Assembly (NCBI RefSeq): GCF_024139115.2
Contig: NC_085139.1
Span: 254,482,067 to 254,546,066, forward strand
Origin: Armigeres subalbatus
Lineage: Eukaryota > Arthropoda > Insecta > Diptera > Culicidae
DNA length: 64,000 nucleotides
Direction of reading: 5' to 3'
The position numbers and the translations under genes are program-made. The notes below the pieces were generated by a model. That model ran no database searches, had not been told where the DNA came from, and worked only from the letters and a program-made list of their open reading frames with translations. This document shows positions 1 to 11,687 of the stretch, piece after piece. Positions within the stretch are counted from its first letter, which is position 1; each line of letters begins with the position of its first letter.

Positions 1-219
1 GAGCAGGGGATTTCCCCGCTGTTTCGGGTTGACCAGCACACAGTTACCTTTATTGACGGAACGAACGACGGTTGCTGTTGAAGCGCTGGTGCCTTCAGTG
101 GAATGTGCCTCAGTAGCGGAAATGGGCTCGTGTGTTAGTGCTGCTTGCTTGGCCGGAGTTGGTAGCTCCAGGCTTGCCAAAAGATCGTCATCGTCCAGGG
201 AATCGTTTGGAATCGACAT
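1..219 (-). CDS. Ercc1: ERCC1 DNA excision-repair protein, N-terminal exon (partial)
   Basis: Reading the minus strand from the ATG at 219-217 gives 73 codons open to the window edge, so the frame has no stop here. The first 55 residues are acidic and low in structure (a DDDD run near residue 9), then comes a stretch ending NCVLVNPKQRGNPLL. That ending matches the conserved block that opens the central domain of ERCC1, where animal proteins carry a similar PRQRGNPVL motif. ERCC1 is the non-catalytic partner of the XPF (fly MEI-9) structure-specific endonuclease, used in nucleotide excision repair and crosslink repair in the nucleus; its central domain binds XPA and DNA. Only the start of the protein is present; the central domain and the XPF-binding HhH2 domain must lie left of the window. 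The start choice is good because the ATG begins the acidic leader and is preceded by AT-rich DNA. Identification rests on the short conserved motif plus length and position. Confidence 0.8.
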   Translation of the reverse strand, partial: MSIPNDSLDDDDLLASLELPTPAKQAALTHEPISATEAHSTEGTSASTATVVRSVNKGNCVLVNPKQRGNPLL

Positions 220-266
220 GATTAATTACATTCAAATACACCGGTAATGGATCAGATGTGAACTGC

Positions 267-271
267 ACTGA
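267..271 (-). promoter_or_regulatory. possible initiator (TCAGT) of the Ercc1 promoter
   Basis: On the minus strand an arthropod-type initiator TCAGT lies about 48 bases before the Ercc1 ATG. A five-base match is weak and no TATA box is evident, so this is only a candidate start site. Confidence 0.15.
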
Positions 272-1035
272 TTGTTTTGGTGTTACAGCAATGATTAAAT
301 GATGACATTTGGGTCAATCATGAGCGACGTTATCCGTTGCATCGAATCGATTTTGGAATTCTAAGCAAAAGCATAAGCAGATACACAAACCATGATGAAT
401 ATTAAATAACCGCTTCTGAAAGCTAACCTAAAAGTATCCGAAAGCTTTCGTGCAACATACACGCTAATAAATTTGATTTGGTAACGAACACTTTTATTTT
501 CGATCAGACATGCCCAACGTTTTAATGCCACGGGCCAATGAATTAACTGTTACCAAATAGTTTTTCGTAAAATGTTCCTAATCTTGAGAAAACCCGCGTA
601 AGATGTCTTTCGCCATACAAATTTCTGGTGGTTAACTTTAGGGTGAAGCCAGAGTATAATCGATAACGCGATACGATAGTAGAGACATAAAGTACTAGAA
701 CGCTAGTGGCGTTGTAGTCATTTTAATTATTTTGCCAAATTATGCTTCATAATTTATGCATCATGCTGTACTGTATGTTTGGTTTTATCACCAACATCGG
801 TTTGACACTTGTAGGTAGTACCGGTACTTTGGCTGCCAGGTCGAAGTAACCTAGATGTTAGTCACGCGAACAGGAACGGCATTAGCAATCTCGAGGCAAT
901 CTTTAACTTTTGAATCAACTGATGCTATGCGACGCGATAGTGCAATTTGACAGTTCATTGATAATGATTGTTATTCCTTTGCGTAGCAAATGTTGTTGAG
1001 AACAAAACTTACGTTTAAAAGCTTTTATGGTCTGT
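272..1035. other. intergenic stretch, no gene seen
   Basis: AT-rich DNA upstream of Ercc1. No long open frame, tandem repeat or terminal-repeat element was recognised; it probably holds the Ercc1 promoter. Confidence 0.4.
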
Positions 1036-1170
1036 CAAAAGATATTTTAGTTACCAGATAAATATTGTCGCTGTCGTCGCTGTACGGAACATCTTTTGCT
1101 GGCGAGGATAGGGGATCTAAATGTCAATGAAGGAAAAATACATACGTTTTGCCAGTTAGGTACATACTGT
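1036..1170 (+). mobile_element. MITE, CAAAAGATA family, copy 1 (right end lost)
   Basis: It starts with CAAAAGATATTTTAGTTAC and continues into GTCGCTGTCGTCGCTGTACG. The same sequence recurs at 42104-42309 and, inverted, at 60589-60775. The other two copies show inverted termini; here similarity stops near 1170, so the right terminus is deleted. Confidence 0.6.
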
Positions 1171-1368
1171 GGTACCGTAGTACTACTCTCGGGGACGCAG
1201 CCACCTGGCACGACGCCATGTTTCTGTAGCCAACATCTCAGTGTAAAATTCATGATGGTATGTGTTTTGTTTACAAACATCACATTTGATTCTCATTAGG
1301 ATACAGAACTGGCAGTGGGATACGGTCACGCAATGTTGGCTGCAAAACAAACCTATTGTGTGAGATAG

Positions 1369-1664
1369 GGCCCTCCTAAGCCGTGCGGTAAGACGCACGG
1401 CTACAAAGCATGACCATGCTGAGGGTGGCTGGGTTCGAATCCCGGTGCCGGTCTAGACAGTTTTCGGATTGGAAATTGTCTCGACTTCCCTGGGCATAAA
1501 AGTATCATCGTGTTGGCCCCATGATATACAAATGCAAAAATGGTAACTTGGCTTAGAAACCTCGCAGTTAATAACTGTGGAAGTGCTTAATGAACACTAA
1601 GCTGCGAGGCGGCTCTGTCCCAGTGTGGGGATGTAATGCCAATAAGAAGAAGAAGAAGAAGAAG
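1369..1664 (+). mobile_element. tRNA-derived SINE, Feilai-like, copy 1
   Basis: A RNA polymerase III type promoter is visible: a tRNA-like head with a box-B match GGTTCGAATCCC near 1430-1441, preceded by a CCGTGCGGTAAGACGCACGG stem. A conserved body follows, and the 3' end is an AAG triplet run (1643-1664). This architecture (tRNA head, unrelated body, triplet tail) is that of the Aedes Feilai SINEs. A near-identical copy lies at 53116-53410. SINEs make no protein and are copied in trans by a LINE reverse transcriptase. The family name is from memory and was not checked by search. Confidence 0.8.
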
Positions 1665-1840
1665 GGATGTCACCGGGCTGCGGGGACGACTGAACATACA
1701 ATTACGCTATGACTGACGTCCTGCTGCTGCTAGAGCCAGATCAGCCATAAAGGACAGCAGTCATCATTTCTACATATCGGACGATCGACCCATCAGACAA
1801 TCATCGACGAGGTGCATCAATGTGCCGCATCAGCATTTAA

Positions 1841-1947
1841 CCCTAGTAGCACAGTCTAGATCAATTTAGTTGCAGCAACTCCAATGTGACTGAATTTGGT
1901 CGCATATGAGTCACAGTAACTGGCATTTGACAAGTGTGCTACTCGGG
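1841..1947. mobile_element. MITE with CCCTAG/CTCGGG ends, copy 1
   Basis: A 107-bp element begins CCCTAGTAGCAC and ends GTGCTACTCGGG, which are imperfect inverted repeats of each other. It is flanked by AA on both sides (1839-1840 and 1948-1949), a 2-bp target duplication. A second copy of exactly the same length, with related interior, interrupts the RTE element at 4038-4144. Confidence 0.75.
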
Positions 1948-2221
1948 AAATATCATACATACTGCCTTCAACCCCGGCATGCTTGTTCAGTTTTTCTTTA
2001 TCGGCGACCGTGATTACTTCTGTTCGCGTTTTAATTAGTGAATAATCGTAGTTTCTGTTAAACTTAGTGTTAGTGCTTTTTTAAAACACCGAACTGTCGT
2101 CCCCGGTCAAGATTATACATAACCGATGAACAGAGGTAGAGTGTGTAGCGCCGGAGACGGTGTGTAAGACGGATAGAATAAACGTATAAGAAATAGTTAA
2201 TATTGTTTAATTACAAATATA

Positions 2222-4868
2222 AATCCCATGTGCAAGCTGAGCATTAAAGGCCGTTTCTTCAACTATAGCATCATCAACGTGCACTGCCCACACGAAGGGA
2301 GACCCGACGACGAGAAAGAAGCGTTCTACGCAAAGCTGGAGCAGACATACGATGGATGCCCACTGCGGGACGTCAAAATCGTCATCGGTGACATGAACGC
2401 ACAGGTAGGAAGGGAGGAAATGTATAGACCGGTCATCGAACCAGATAGTCTGCATACCGTATCGAACGACAACTGCCAACGATACATAAACTTTGCAGCC
2501 TCCCGCGGAATGGTAGTCCGAAGCACCTTCTTTCCCCGCAAAAATATCCACAAGGCCACATGGAGATCACCTAACCAAGAAACGGAAAACCAAATCGACC
2601 ACGTTCTAATCGACGGTAAATTCTTCTCCGACATCACGAACGTCCGCACTTACCGCAGTGCGAATATTGAATCCGACCACTACCGCGTTGCAGTATGTCT
2701 GCGCTCAAAGCTCTCGACGGTGTACAACACGCGTCGAAGTCGAACGCCGCGGCTTAACATTGGGCGGCTACAAGACGGTAGACTAGCCCAAGAATACGCG
2801 CAGCAGCTGGAAGTTGCACTCCCAACGGAAGAGCAGCTAGACGCAGCGTCTCTTGAAGATGGCTGGAGAGATATTCGATCCGCCATTGGTAGCACCGCAA
2901 CCGCTGCACTTGGCACGGTGCCCCCGGATCAGAGAAACGACTGGTATGACGGCGAATGTGAGCAGTTAGTAGAAGAGAAGAATGCAGCATGGGCGAGATT
3001 GCTGCAACACCGCACGAGGGCGAACGAGGCACGATATAAACAGGCGCGGAACAGACAAAACTCGATTTTCCGAAGGAAAAAGTGTCAGCAGGAAGATCGA
3101 GACCGTGAAGAGACGGAGCAACTGTACCACGCTAATAACACACGAAAGTTCTATGAGAAGTTGAACCGTTCACGTAAGGGCCACGTGCCACAGCCTGATA
3201 TGTGTAAGGACATAAACGGGAACCTTCTTACGAACGAGCGTGAGGTGATCCAAAGGTGGCGGCAGCACTACGAAGAACACCTGAATGGCGATGTGGCAGA
3301 CGAAGATGGCGGTATGGTGATGGACCTGGGGGAACGCGCGCAGGACATAATTTTACCGGCTCCGGATCTCCAGGAAATCCAGGAGGAGATCGCCCTTCTG
3401 AAAAACAGCAAAGCCCCTGGAGTTGACCAACTACCAGAAGAGCTGTTTAAACACGGTGGTGAGGCACTGGCTAGAGCGCTGCACTGGGTCATTACCAAGA
3501 TTTGGGAGGAGGAAGTTTTGCCGCAGGAGTGGATGAAAGGTGTCGTGTGTCCCATCTACAAAAAGGGCGATAAGCTGGATTGTAGCAACTACGGTGCAAT
3601 CACATTGCTGAACGCCGCCTACAAGGTACTCTCCCAAATTTTATGCCGTCGACTAGCACCAATTGCAAGGGAGTTCGTGGGGCAGTACCAGGCGGGTTTT
3701 ATGGGCGAACGCTCTACCACGGACCAGGTGTTCGCCATTCGCCAAGTACTGCAGAAATGCCGTGAATACAACGTGCCCACATATCATCTATTCATCGACT
3801 TCAAAGCCGCATATGATACAAACGATCGGGACCAGCTATGGCAGCTAATGCACGAACACGGTTTTCCGGATAAACTGACACGGTTGATCAAAGCGACGAT
3901 GGATGGGGTGATGTGCGTAGTTCGAGTTTCAGGGGCATTCTCGAGTGCCTTCGAAACCAGCAGAGGGTTACGGCAAGGTGATGGTATTTCGTGTCTGCTA
4001 TTCAACATCGCTTTGGAAGGGGTAAAACGAAGAGCAGCCCTAGCAGCACGCTTGTTCCACATAGGTTAATGCAACTCATATGTGACCAGATTCAGTCACA
4101 ATCAAGTTGCTGTAACCATTTTTGTCTGTCTTGTGCTGCTCGGGAGGGATTAACACGAGTGGTACGATTTTCAATAAGTCCGTCCAGCTATTTGGCTTCG
4201 CAGACGACATAGATATTATGGCACGTAACTTTGAGAAGATGGAGGAAGCCTACATCAGACTGAAGAGGGAAGCTAAGCGGATCGGACTAGTCATCAACAC
4301 GTCGAAGACGAAGAACATGATAGGAATGGGGTTCAAGAGAAGACAATGTGAGCCACTCACCTCGAGTTTGCATCGGCGATGACGAAATCGAGGTGGTAGA
4401 AGAATTTGTGTACTTGGGCTCACTGGTGACCGCCGAAAATGATACCAGCAGAGAAATTCGGAGACGCATAGTGGCTGGAAATCGTACGTACTTTGGACTC
4501 CGCAAGACGCTCCGATCGAATAGAGTTCGCCGCCGTACCAAACTGACAGTTAGACCGGTAGTCCTCTACGGACACGAGACCTGGACGATGCACTCGGAGT
4601 TTTCGAAAGGAAAGTGCTGCGTACAATCTATGGTAAGGTGCAGATGGCGGACGGTACGTGGAGGAGGCGAATGAACCACGAGTTGCATGAGCTGCTGGGA
4701 GAACCATCCATCGTTCACACCGCGAAAATCGGACGACAGTGGTGGGCCGAGCACGTAGAAGGAATGTTGGACAGTAATCCGGTGAAAATGGTTCTCGACA
4801 ACGATCCGATGGGCACACGAAGGCGCAGGTGCGTAGCGGGCAAGGTGGATCGATCAGGTGGAAGATGA
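2222..4868 (+). pseudogene. RTE endonuclease-reverse transcriptase, disrupted
   Basis: The main open frame (2228-4069) carries the C-terminal half of an APE-type endonuclease: IGDMNAQVG near residue 53, IDHVLIDG near 122 and the catalytic-type SDH near 148. After a linker come the reverse transcriptase blocks KAPGVDQLPEELF, LFIDFKAAYD (first catalytic Asp) and RGLRQGDG. The frame then meets the inserted MITE. The catalytic FADDID box lies beyond it at 4197-4214, followed by LGSLVTAEN near 4415 and the C-terminal region WRRRMNHELHELLGEPS near 4660. Frameshifts separate these last parts, so no full polyprotein can be made. The enzyme would nick DNA and prime reverse transcription at the nick. 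Before the MITE insertion the 1.8-kb frame was still open, which suggests the insertion is fairly recent relative to other decay. Confidence 0.85.
4038..4144. mobile_element. MITE with CCCTAG/CTCGGG ends, copy 2 (inside RTE)
   Basis: This 107-bp insert begins CCCTAGCAGCAC and ends GTGCTGCTCGGG and is flanked by AG on both sides (4036-4037, 4145-4146). The related empty site at about 39075-39095 reads through without the insert, which confirms both the boundaries and a 2-bp duplication. Confidence 0.85.
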
Positions 4869-4990
4869 CTTGCGGATCCTCCGTAGACTGCGTGGTTGGC
4901 GACGTGTAGCCATGGACCGAGCCGAATGGAGTAAACTCTTATATACAGCACAGGCCACTTCGGCCTTAGTCTGAATAAATAAATAAATAA

Positions 4991-7106
4991 CAGCCACCAA
5001 ATTTAATTTAATTAAATATTATTTGAGAACAGAAATTAAATATCGGAGTTAATTATTGTTTTTTGTGAAAATTGAAATTCCAATTTTGTTGCTACCTCTT
5101 GATCTACGGATTCATTGGTTGCTGCTCTGTCAAGTGTTACGGTTGGTTGGGCGACAGTGTCAACAGAGAAAATTATGGATGTGTTTCTTCGCAAACTCCC
5201 ATGTTTTACTAAAGCGATTACAGCGATTTCAACAATGCTTGTTCTCTCATATGGCCCTCTGCTAAGCTTCAGTTTCTATTCATTTCACACTTGCCCACTC
5301 GCTCGAATCTGTATCTTCATCACTTTCATCTACTCTGTTTCGCTTTGAGTAGTACACAGAAAGAAAAATCATTAATAAAATTAAGAAAACCGTTGGTTAA
5401 AATAAAAAGTTTCGTTGGTTCTTTTTCGTAGAGAGTTGTGTATGTTTGAAATAAAAGTGCGCCAACTTTTACGGCAACCATGGTTTAAAAGCTGCGTATC
5501 ACTCTAAAATTAAAAGTTTGAATACTCAAACCAAAACTGTTGAACTGTCAAATCTAAATGTTCACACTGTGAAAAATATGAGTGGTATATTTATTTTCAA
5601 TCCCAAACTAATTATTCATTATCCCAAAAAGTACGTCCTAAACCCCCGAGTAAGCCCCATCAATTAACCCTTTTCTTCCAAATTAAATTATGTCTTAATG
5701 AATAGTTTTTTTTTCTTTTTATTGCTGTAATAAATTATTCCGGAGATTATTCCAGTATTTTATACTGAAATGTGGCCGCTTCACCAGAACAATGTAGGCA
5801 ATCATCGGAGTGTGCATCGTAGTCGTCAACATACACCATTTTTCCGTTTTTTCGACCTCCGAAATACGAAGATTATCTGGAAACAGAAAACAGAAATCTT
5901 ATACCATGATATGCAAAAATTTCGGCCAGCGAAAATAGCGCCTTTGTTTGTTTGTTTTCGTCATTGAAACACCGCGACGCCGGTACCAATTTCTTTCTAC
6001 AGATCCCTTTTATATTAATGTTTTACCTTACCTTTTGCTGGCTCCGAGAGATGAGCAATGTCGTGCCTGATGGTCTGACATTTCTGCGGCGTATTATGGG
6101 CTGGTCAGCAAGCCTGAAATCCAAATGGGACATTTGTGAGGCACTTTTGCACTTTGTTAGCACTCGGCACCACCAGTTTTCCGCAATCGCCAACACCGGA
6201 CTCTTGTTCTACGATCCTGCGGTCACTCTTGTTTGCTTCGGTTGGAAAACATAATATTTTTGTTTTGTTATTGTACGCGAATGAGAGGAGAGCCAAATCA
6301 GCTATCGATGTTTAGAGCGCACTGTGACTGACACTGAATCAATTAATGGTCAAAAATAATTTTAATCGATGCGAAAATATATATTTTCTTTCTTTTTTTT
6401 TTAATAAGTATAGCATTTTTAATCCGAATGTATTGCTATTTTAACAACAAATTAATAATTTATTAGCTAACTATCTAAATAAATGAGCTGGTTTGGTTTT
6501 TAACCACTTCATGTATTCCATAGTGGAACTGAGAGGAGCACTGAGTATTTTTTTCATTTTCTCTTTTTGCTCAATGGTTTATCGGTGATTGATTTGACAC
6601 TTCTACAATTTTCAGGTTGAAAGGAAGAACTTTTAAATATAAATAAGGAACAACAAAAAATCAACTTTTAAATAAAAAAATAACTTTTACTAAGACCAGA
6701 TTCATTTTCATTTTCAAGAAAATAATGTACTTTTCAAGAAGAAAGTACAAATCTTTCTTTAAAACCATGTTTGTTTTTTGTGTTAATAATTATCACCGAA
6801 AAAAGCCAATAAATTAATCTCGAAAAAGCATTATAAGGCTTATTTAAACGTTAATCAAGGATACAGAAGTTACGTAAAAGCTTCGTTAGTTCGTTTATTG
6901 CGACATTACGCTATATATTATTAGTGTTATAGCCAGAGAGAAAGCGATTTGAATATGAATGCTACTTGTCGCGACCGGCCAATATGATGGCCTCTCTGAT
7001 GACAGTTCTAGTCTTCCGTACGATCCGTAGAAGGTGAGCCGTGGGTGCCCTGGTCTCGCTGCTGCTGTTTGGCATCATCCTTTTGGCAGCAGCGAAGAAA
7101 ACTCTT
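4991..7106. other. AT-rich non-coding stretch
   Basis: Several open frames of 60-100 codons occur, but none has recognisable motifs or codon structure. There are T-runs near 5700 and 6390 and A/T-rich low-complexity DNA up to about 6960. If the three-exon gene model below is right, this lies downstream of its stop codon and includes its 3' UTR. Confidence 0.35.
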
Positions 7107-7285
7107 TCAAAACTTCGCTGCGGACGCCAACGGCCAGAATGAGCCATCGAAAACCTTCCTCTGCATCTCGCCCGACGTCTGCTTGCTCGGCTGGTTAATG
7201 CCATCCTCCGCCAGGTTGCTGCCATCCTCGGTTTGGTTGTCGGTGCTATAGTCCTCCTTTCCTGCTGCTGGGGTTGTTTGTCCGT
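7107..7285 (-). CDS. proposed third coding exon of the secreted-protein gene
   Basis: A GC-richer block in AT-rich surroundings. A 3' splice site is possible at 7288-7286 (CAG after a TACTAAC-like branch sequence), and its phase matches the donor at 13545. Reading on gives a hydrophilic, acidic tail: GQTTPAAGKEDYSTDNQ, then KQTSGEMQRKVFDGSFWP, ending ASAAKF and a TGA. Joined in phase with the exons at 13968-13546, the coding length is 531 nt (176 codons plus stop). Weak points: the polypyrimidine tract before the acceptor is poor, the same DNA is also open in another minus frame (7291-6962), and the implied intron is about 6.3 kb and contains a retrotransposon. Function is unknown; a secreted acidic protein or peptide precursor is possible. 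Confidence 0.4.
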
Positions 7286-7794
7286 CTGCATCCGTTAGTA
7301 AACTGGAACTTGTTACGATCTGTGCACGGCTATTTATGCCCAATAAGTGCATGGTCTGATAGTGATGTGCAAACGATGTCCCAAATACCCAATCGGAAGA
7401 CATACGTTCAAGCACGCTCGCAATTGCCGGACATACGATGTAGTTGTCAGACGTACGTTCATACGATTGCATAGTATTGGGAAGGCTATGCAATTTATTC
7501 AATTTTAAACATTACATATTTTTAAACCTGCAATAAATTGAACTGGTTGCTGTTACTCCTACACTACTCACCGTAATAATCCAACAAGCAACACAATTGC
7601 ATACATACATGATCTATTAATCGATTAGCTGTGTTGCTAAATCAGACAAAGCTGTTTTATGGCTATATGGAAGCTGCAGAAACGATGAAAGGTGAAATAC
7701 ATTCGGCACAAACGGACTAGCTAGGAAAATATTTGGGTAATAGTCAAGTTGAACCTTAAGGAGTAAATTGTAGAGGCTTACTTTTTATTCAGCA

Positions 7795-8020
7795 CTAGCA
7801 GACCCGACGAACTTTGTTTCGCCTAAAATTGATTTATTTTATGATTAGTTCTTGAGTTATGTAGAAATTCCTGTTCCATTTGTATGGGGTCTCAAACCAT
7901 TTTTAGAACCTTCCCCGGCCCCAAAAACCTCTACATACAAATTTTCACGCCGATCGGTTCAGTAGTTTCGGAGTCTATAAGGTTCAGACAGACAGAAATT
8001 CTTTTTTATCTGGGAGGGAG
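7795..8020 (+). repeat. dispersed repeat ending in a GTTCAGACAGACAG tract
   Basis: The block CACTAGCAGACCCGACGAAC through CGATCGGTTCAGTAGTTTCG and a GACAGACAG run has the look of a highly repeated insect interspersed element. No termini were found and no second copy is in this window, so the class is not assigned. Confidence 0.4.
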
Positions 8021-8384
8021 CTCTCGATACTACACATCAAATAAACAAATACTGTCGTCAGGCAACAAGCAAATTTTCTACAAGAATAAACAATCAACGT
8101 AGGCGCCACCTAAAAAGACCAAATTTTGTTTTGTGTGTTATTGTTCTTATATTGCCTTAGAAAATTTTCTTGACGAGAGTTTTGTTCTCGGCTCACACTG
8201 ACATGTCATGACAGCTAGATTTCGGCTCGGCTTGACACACACATTTTTTGAATCTGTTTCTCCCTCCCAGATTTTTATGTATATAGAAGATTTGCTGCTT
8301 TTATTCGAATATTATACAGCCTAAGGCTTGAAAATGAAGCTTATAGCACCAAAATTGTTAGTTGGGTAGCCCGCCTGTTAAGTA

Positions 8385-8470
8385 GTGCTACGATAGACGG
8401 GGATACCTTTGAGGTAGTCGAGGGATGCATCTATACCTTGGATCCTTGATAACGACTGATACTTTTAGTT
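8385..8470 (+). pseudogene. tiny non-LTR reverse transcriptase fragment
   Basis: A short stretch reads DGDTFEVVEGCIYLGSLI, which matches the region just after the catalytic box in RTE-like elements (compare EVVEEFVYLGSLV near 4400). It is under 100 bases and has no flanking coding continuity. Confidence 0.6.
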
Positions 8471-8769
8471 ATGAAAAGAGGTTCAATCTCGATACACTTA
8501 AGTTTGCCATGAAAGTGTTTTTCATGAGATATTGTGAAAAAAGATTCGGCTGTCGATTTTATCGAGTTTTGAGGCTTCTAATACTTTTTCTAAGCTTACA
8601 CCTAAAAAACAAATCTGACAATTGTTGTTTAAAATCTTGGCATATACAATTCTGTAAGATTTTCATACAGATATTGTATTAAAATAATACAAATCTGTGA
8701 GATTTCAATACAACAATGCAAGGTTCTTATGCAAAACTGTATTAAAATCTGCCATCCACTGGTTGGGTG

Positions 8770-8932
8770 TGTTAGAATTGCACTTTAATTACCGAAATAA
8801 AATACGAATTTAATACGAAGTTACAAATCACGCTTTTATTCTTTTTCCTTTCTGTTGTACACTGCTCTCCTTCCTTACCTCTGTTACCCAGGGGCGGATT
8901 CAGGTTATACCGCAACCCAAGAAAACATAACA
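8770..8932 (-). repeat. 3' LTR of the gypsy element
   Basis: A 163-bp direct repeat with TG...CA ends, matching 12536-12698 except at about two positions. Confidence 0.95.
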
Positions 8933-9102
8933 CATTTCCCTTTCTGTAAGCTCGTTACTTTGTCATTTGATTCACATCGAGAACATAGTCATCAAACCGT
9001 AATGACTTCCTGGCATTCCGTCGAGGCTTTCTGTTAACAGGATCAATGATGCCCTTAAAATTGATAGCAGACCCGTAACATTGTTGATCTGATTCAGTTG
9101 CA

Positions 9103-10080
9103 TCACGTTGTTGATTTGGAGGGTTGATCATCATTGTCGGACACATTACGATCTTCATCAAGCACCTTCTTAAGATGAGACGAGTTTCGCCGATATCTCT
9201 CACCTGCTGGCGTTTCAACGAGCACAGAATTTCCCTGCTTTTGAACAACTATAGCTGGCTCTGGGTGGAAGTTTGCTGCTAGCTTATTCGCTGGATTTAA
9301 ATTCTTCATGAGGACTTTATTACCAACTTCGAGATTTGAATGCACAGTTCCTTTTTTTTCATCGTAGTATGTCTTGGAGTTGGTCTTGTAGGCCTTGTCG
9401 TTGTCTTTGACTTCTGCGTCCTTAACATGATCCATTTGAAATAGATGCGGAATCCAATCACGGAACTTTCTGCCAAACAGTATTTCCGCCGGTGAGTATC
9501 CCGTTGCCGGATGAGGCGTCAGAGCATACACGTAATTGTATTCTTCTAGGTCTCGCTTCCAGTTTGACTTATTCAGCTCGGCGATTCTCAGAATCTTTAA
9601 GATGCTTCTATGTTGGCGTTCAACCTCGCCATTCGCCTGCGGCCAATATGGCGTAGTACGACGAAGCTTTATATCAAACTCGCCGCAGAAGTCCGCCATC
9701 GCTTTACTCGAGAAATTTCTGGCATTATCCGTTATCAATACATATGGAATTCCCAACTTCATGAATAACGGACGCAATTTGTTAATAATGTCATTCGAAG
9801 TCGTTTGTTTCAAGACTTCAATTGCCTTGTATCGACTGTATGGATCAATGATTACCAGCAATGACTCGCCGGTGGGCAAGGGACCTAGCATATCCATATG
9901 TAAAACCTCCCATGGATTTTTTGGCAATTGGCGCACTTCCATTGGCTCCGGTGGTGCCAACTTTCCGACTATTTGGTAATCCAAGCAATTCTTAACTGCT
10001 TTCTCAACGTCCTTATCCATCGATGGCCACCATACTTTTGCCCTCAAACGCTGTTTCGATCGGAACTTCTTTCTCATTTT
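9103..10080 (-). pseudogene. gypsy integrase
   Basis: The open frame from about 10101 carries an integrase core with all three catalytic acidic residues visible: the first Asp in LHMDMLGPL, the second in ITDNARNF and the Glu in NGEVERQH. A C-terminal region with NSVLVETPAGERYRR follows, close to what is seen in mag-like elements. The N-terminal zinc-binding HHCC module is truncated: only a piece near VWWPSMDKDVEKAV and CLDY remains, and one expected Cys reads Tyr. Integrase joins the cDNA to the host chromosome; without the HHCC module this copy is unlikely to work. The protein's own start is meaningless because it should be part of a pol polyprotein. Confidence 0.9.
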
Positions 10081-10515
10081 GGGCGTACGACTTCTCAGCA
10101 TCGGAAAGACCTTTACTTATATAGCATATTACTCTTTTTACTCCATCCTTCTCCTGCAAAAGGACACCTCCAAGGCCTGTCGGACTGGCGTCAGCAATCA
10201 AAATTGTTTTGTCATGCGGAGAATAGTATCCTAGTGACTTCGGTTTCACTAGTACATCCTTAATTTTTTTAAATGCTTCTTGTTGTGGAAGGCTCCATAC
10301 GAACTTTGAATCCCTACGCAATAACTGGCGAAGTGGAGTGGTCATTGTATAAAGATTGGGTATGAATCTTCCTAGGTACGTGATGGTTCCTAAAAAGCTG
10401 CGTACTTCTTCAACAGTGTTAGGCTCTCGAAGACTGCGAATTGTATCCACCTTATCCAACGTTGGCTTGATACCTTCCGCTGAAAGCACGTGTCCCATGA
10501 AGGTTACCTCCGACT
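10081..10515 (-). pseudogene. gypsy RT connection and RNase H, truncated
   Basis: The frame begins near 10515 after a frameshift from the RT frame. It reads MGHVLSAEGI, then the conserved RSFLGTITYLGRFIPN of the RT thumb, then the RNase H start ILIADASPTGLGGVLLQ with the first catalytic Asp. It continues to SYAQNEKE, where sequence similarity should run on for about 80 residues, but it breaks directly into integrase sequence. The rest of RNase H and the start of integrase are deleted. Confidence 0.88.
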
Positions 10516-11493
10516 TACCAAACTCGCACTTTTCGGATTAATGGTGATTCCGAACTCATCTAGGCGATCCATAACCTTACGTAGCGTGTCGTCATGTTGT
10601 TCTTTTGTTGGCGCGAATATCATTATGTCATCTATAAAGACCCGCACACCTTTGATTCCCTTCAGAATACGCTCAATGATGCTTTGAAAGACCTCGGATG
10701 CGCAGTTCATTCCGAAGGTCAATCTTTTATATCGATAATACCCCTGATGCGTTGCGAAAGTGGTTATGAATCTGGAACCCTCTGCCAACAGTACTTGATG
10801 AAATGCTTTGACCAAATCGATTTTCGAAAACCACTTGCAGTCGTTTAAATGAGGCACGATGTCATCAAAAGTAGGTAGGGGATGGTGCTGCGGTACTATC
10901 GCTTTATTTGCCGCTCGCATATCCACACAAAGCCGAACGCTGGATGTATCACCTGCTTTGGGACTGACGACAAGACGAGATATCCACGGTGAATCTCTTG
11001 GGGCTGGCTCAATTATGTCTTGTTCCAATAGATGATCAATTTCTCGTTGCACTTTTTCCTGAAGTGGAATCGGAACATGGCATTTTGTGTGTTGAACCGG
11101 CTTCACAGTATCGTTGATTTGCAACGTCACTTCAAATCCTTTTATCCTGCCAATTCTGTTGGATTCGTCGTTTACTCTCCAGACATTTGTGTTGATATTC
11201 AGAATATTGAGCTGAGTTGCCGTTTCCCTACTCAGCAAACTTGCACCTTTGTCTTGCACAACGACGACCTCTGCCACCACACTGCGATTTTTCGTTGCGA
11301 TTTCTGCAGTAAACTTTCCGATAACGCGCAGATGATTGTTACCGTATGCTTTTAGGGTTCTATTGGATCCTTTGCTCTGTGAAAGGATATCGATGTTCTG
11401 CTTCTTCAAATAGTACCATGTGTTGTTATCAATAACGTTGATTCCTGTTCCTGAGTCCACGATCCACTTAATCTTCACACCCCAATACTGCAA
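10504..11493 (-). pseudogene. gypsy aspartic protease and reverse transcriptase
   Basis: The frame opens with a retropepsin active site, WIVDSGTGINVID, near 11450. The RT follows: CVDMRAANKAIV, the motif WFSKIDLVKAFHQV (first catalytic Asp) near 10820, LTFGMNCASEVFQ, and the catalytic box VFIDDIMIF near 10640, where FIDD replaces the commoner YxDD. The frame ends in the thumb by a frameshift at about 10515. In an intact element this would be one polyprotein, processed by the protease, that makes cDNA in virus-like particles. Confidence 0.92.
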
Positions 11494-11687
11494 ACTACCT
11501 TCTCTGCCTGTGAGTTATCCGCGGCAAAAACGTACTTCACTTCTGTTGCGTCATCCGTGCTTTCATCGTCAGAGTCATATGTACTTTCCTGTCCACCTGA
11601 TGCTTCCTCTCCAACCTGCCGAATCCGCTTATTCCTTTGCTTGAAACGATTATTGTCGATATTCCGTTCCTTTGTTTTGCAGCATCG

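Larger units (their letters stand above)
2222..4990 (+). mobile_element. RTE-type non-LTR retrotransposon, 5'-truncated
   Basis: This is a LINE of the type often annotated as craniofacial development protein 2-like or RTE/BovB-like. It starts inside the endonuclease domain, so the 5' end is lost, a usual outcome of incomplete target-primed reverse transcription. It ends at a short tandem AATA tail (about 4974-4990), as RTE elements do. A 107-bp MITE sits inside the reverse transcriptase at 4038-4144. Related fragments occur at 37066-39221 and 41525-41840. Confidence 0.85.

Noticed and set aside
1047..1398. Short overlapping frames on both strands near the SINE
   Set aside because: They fall within a MITE and the SINE head; no protein motif.
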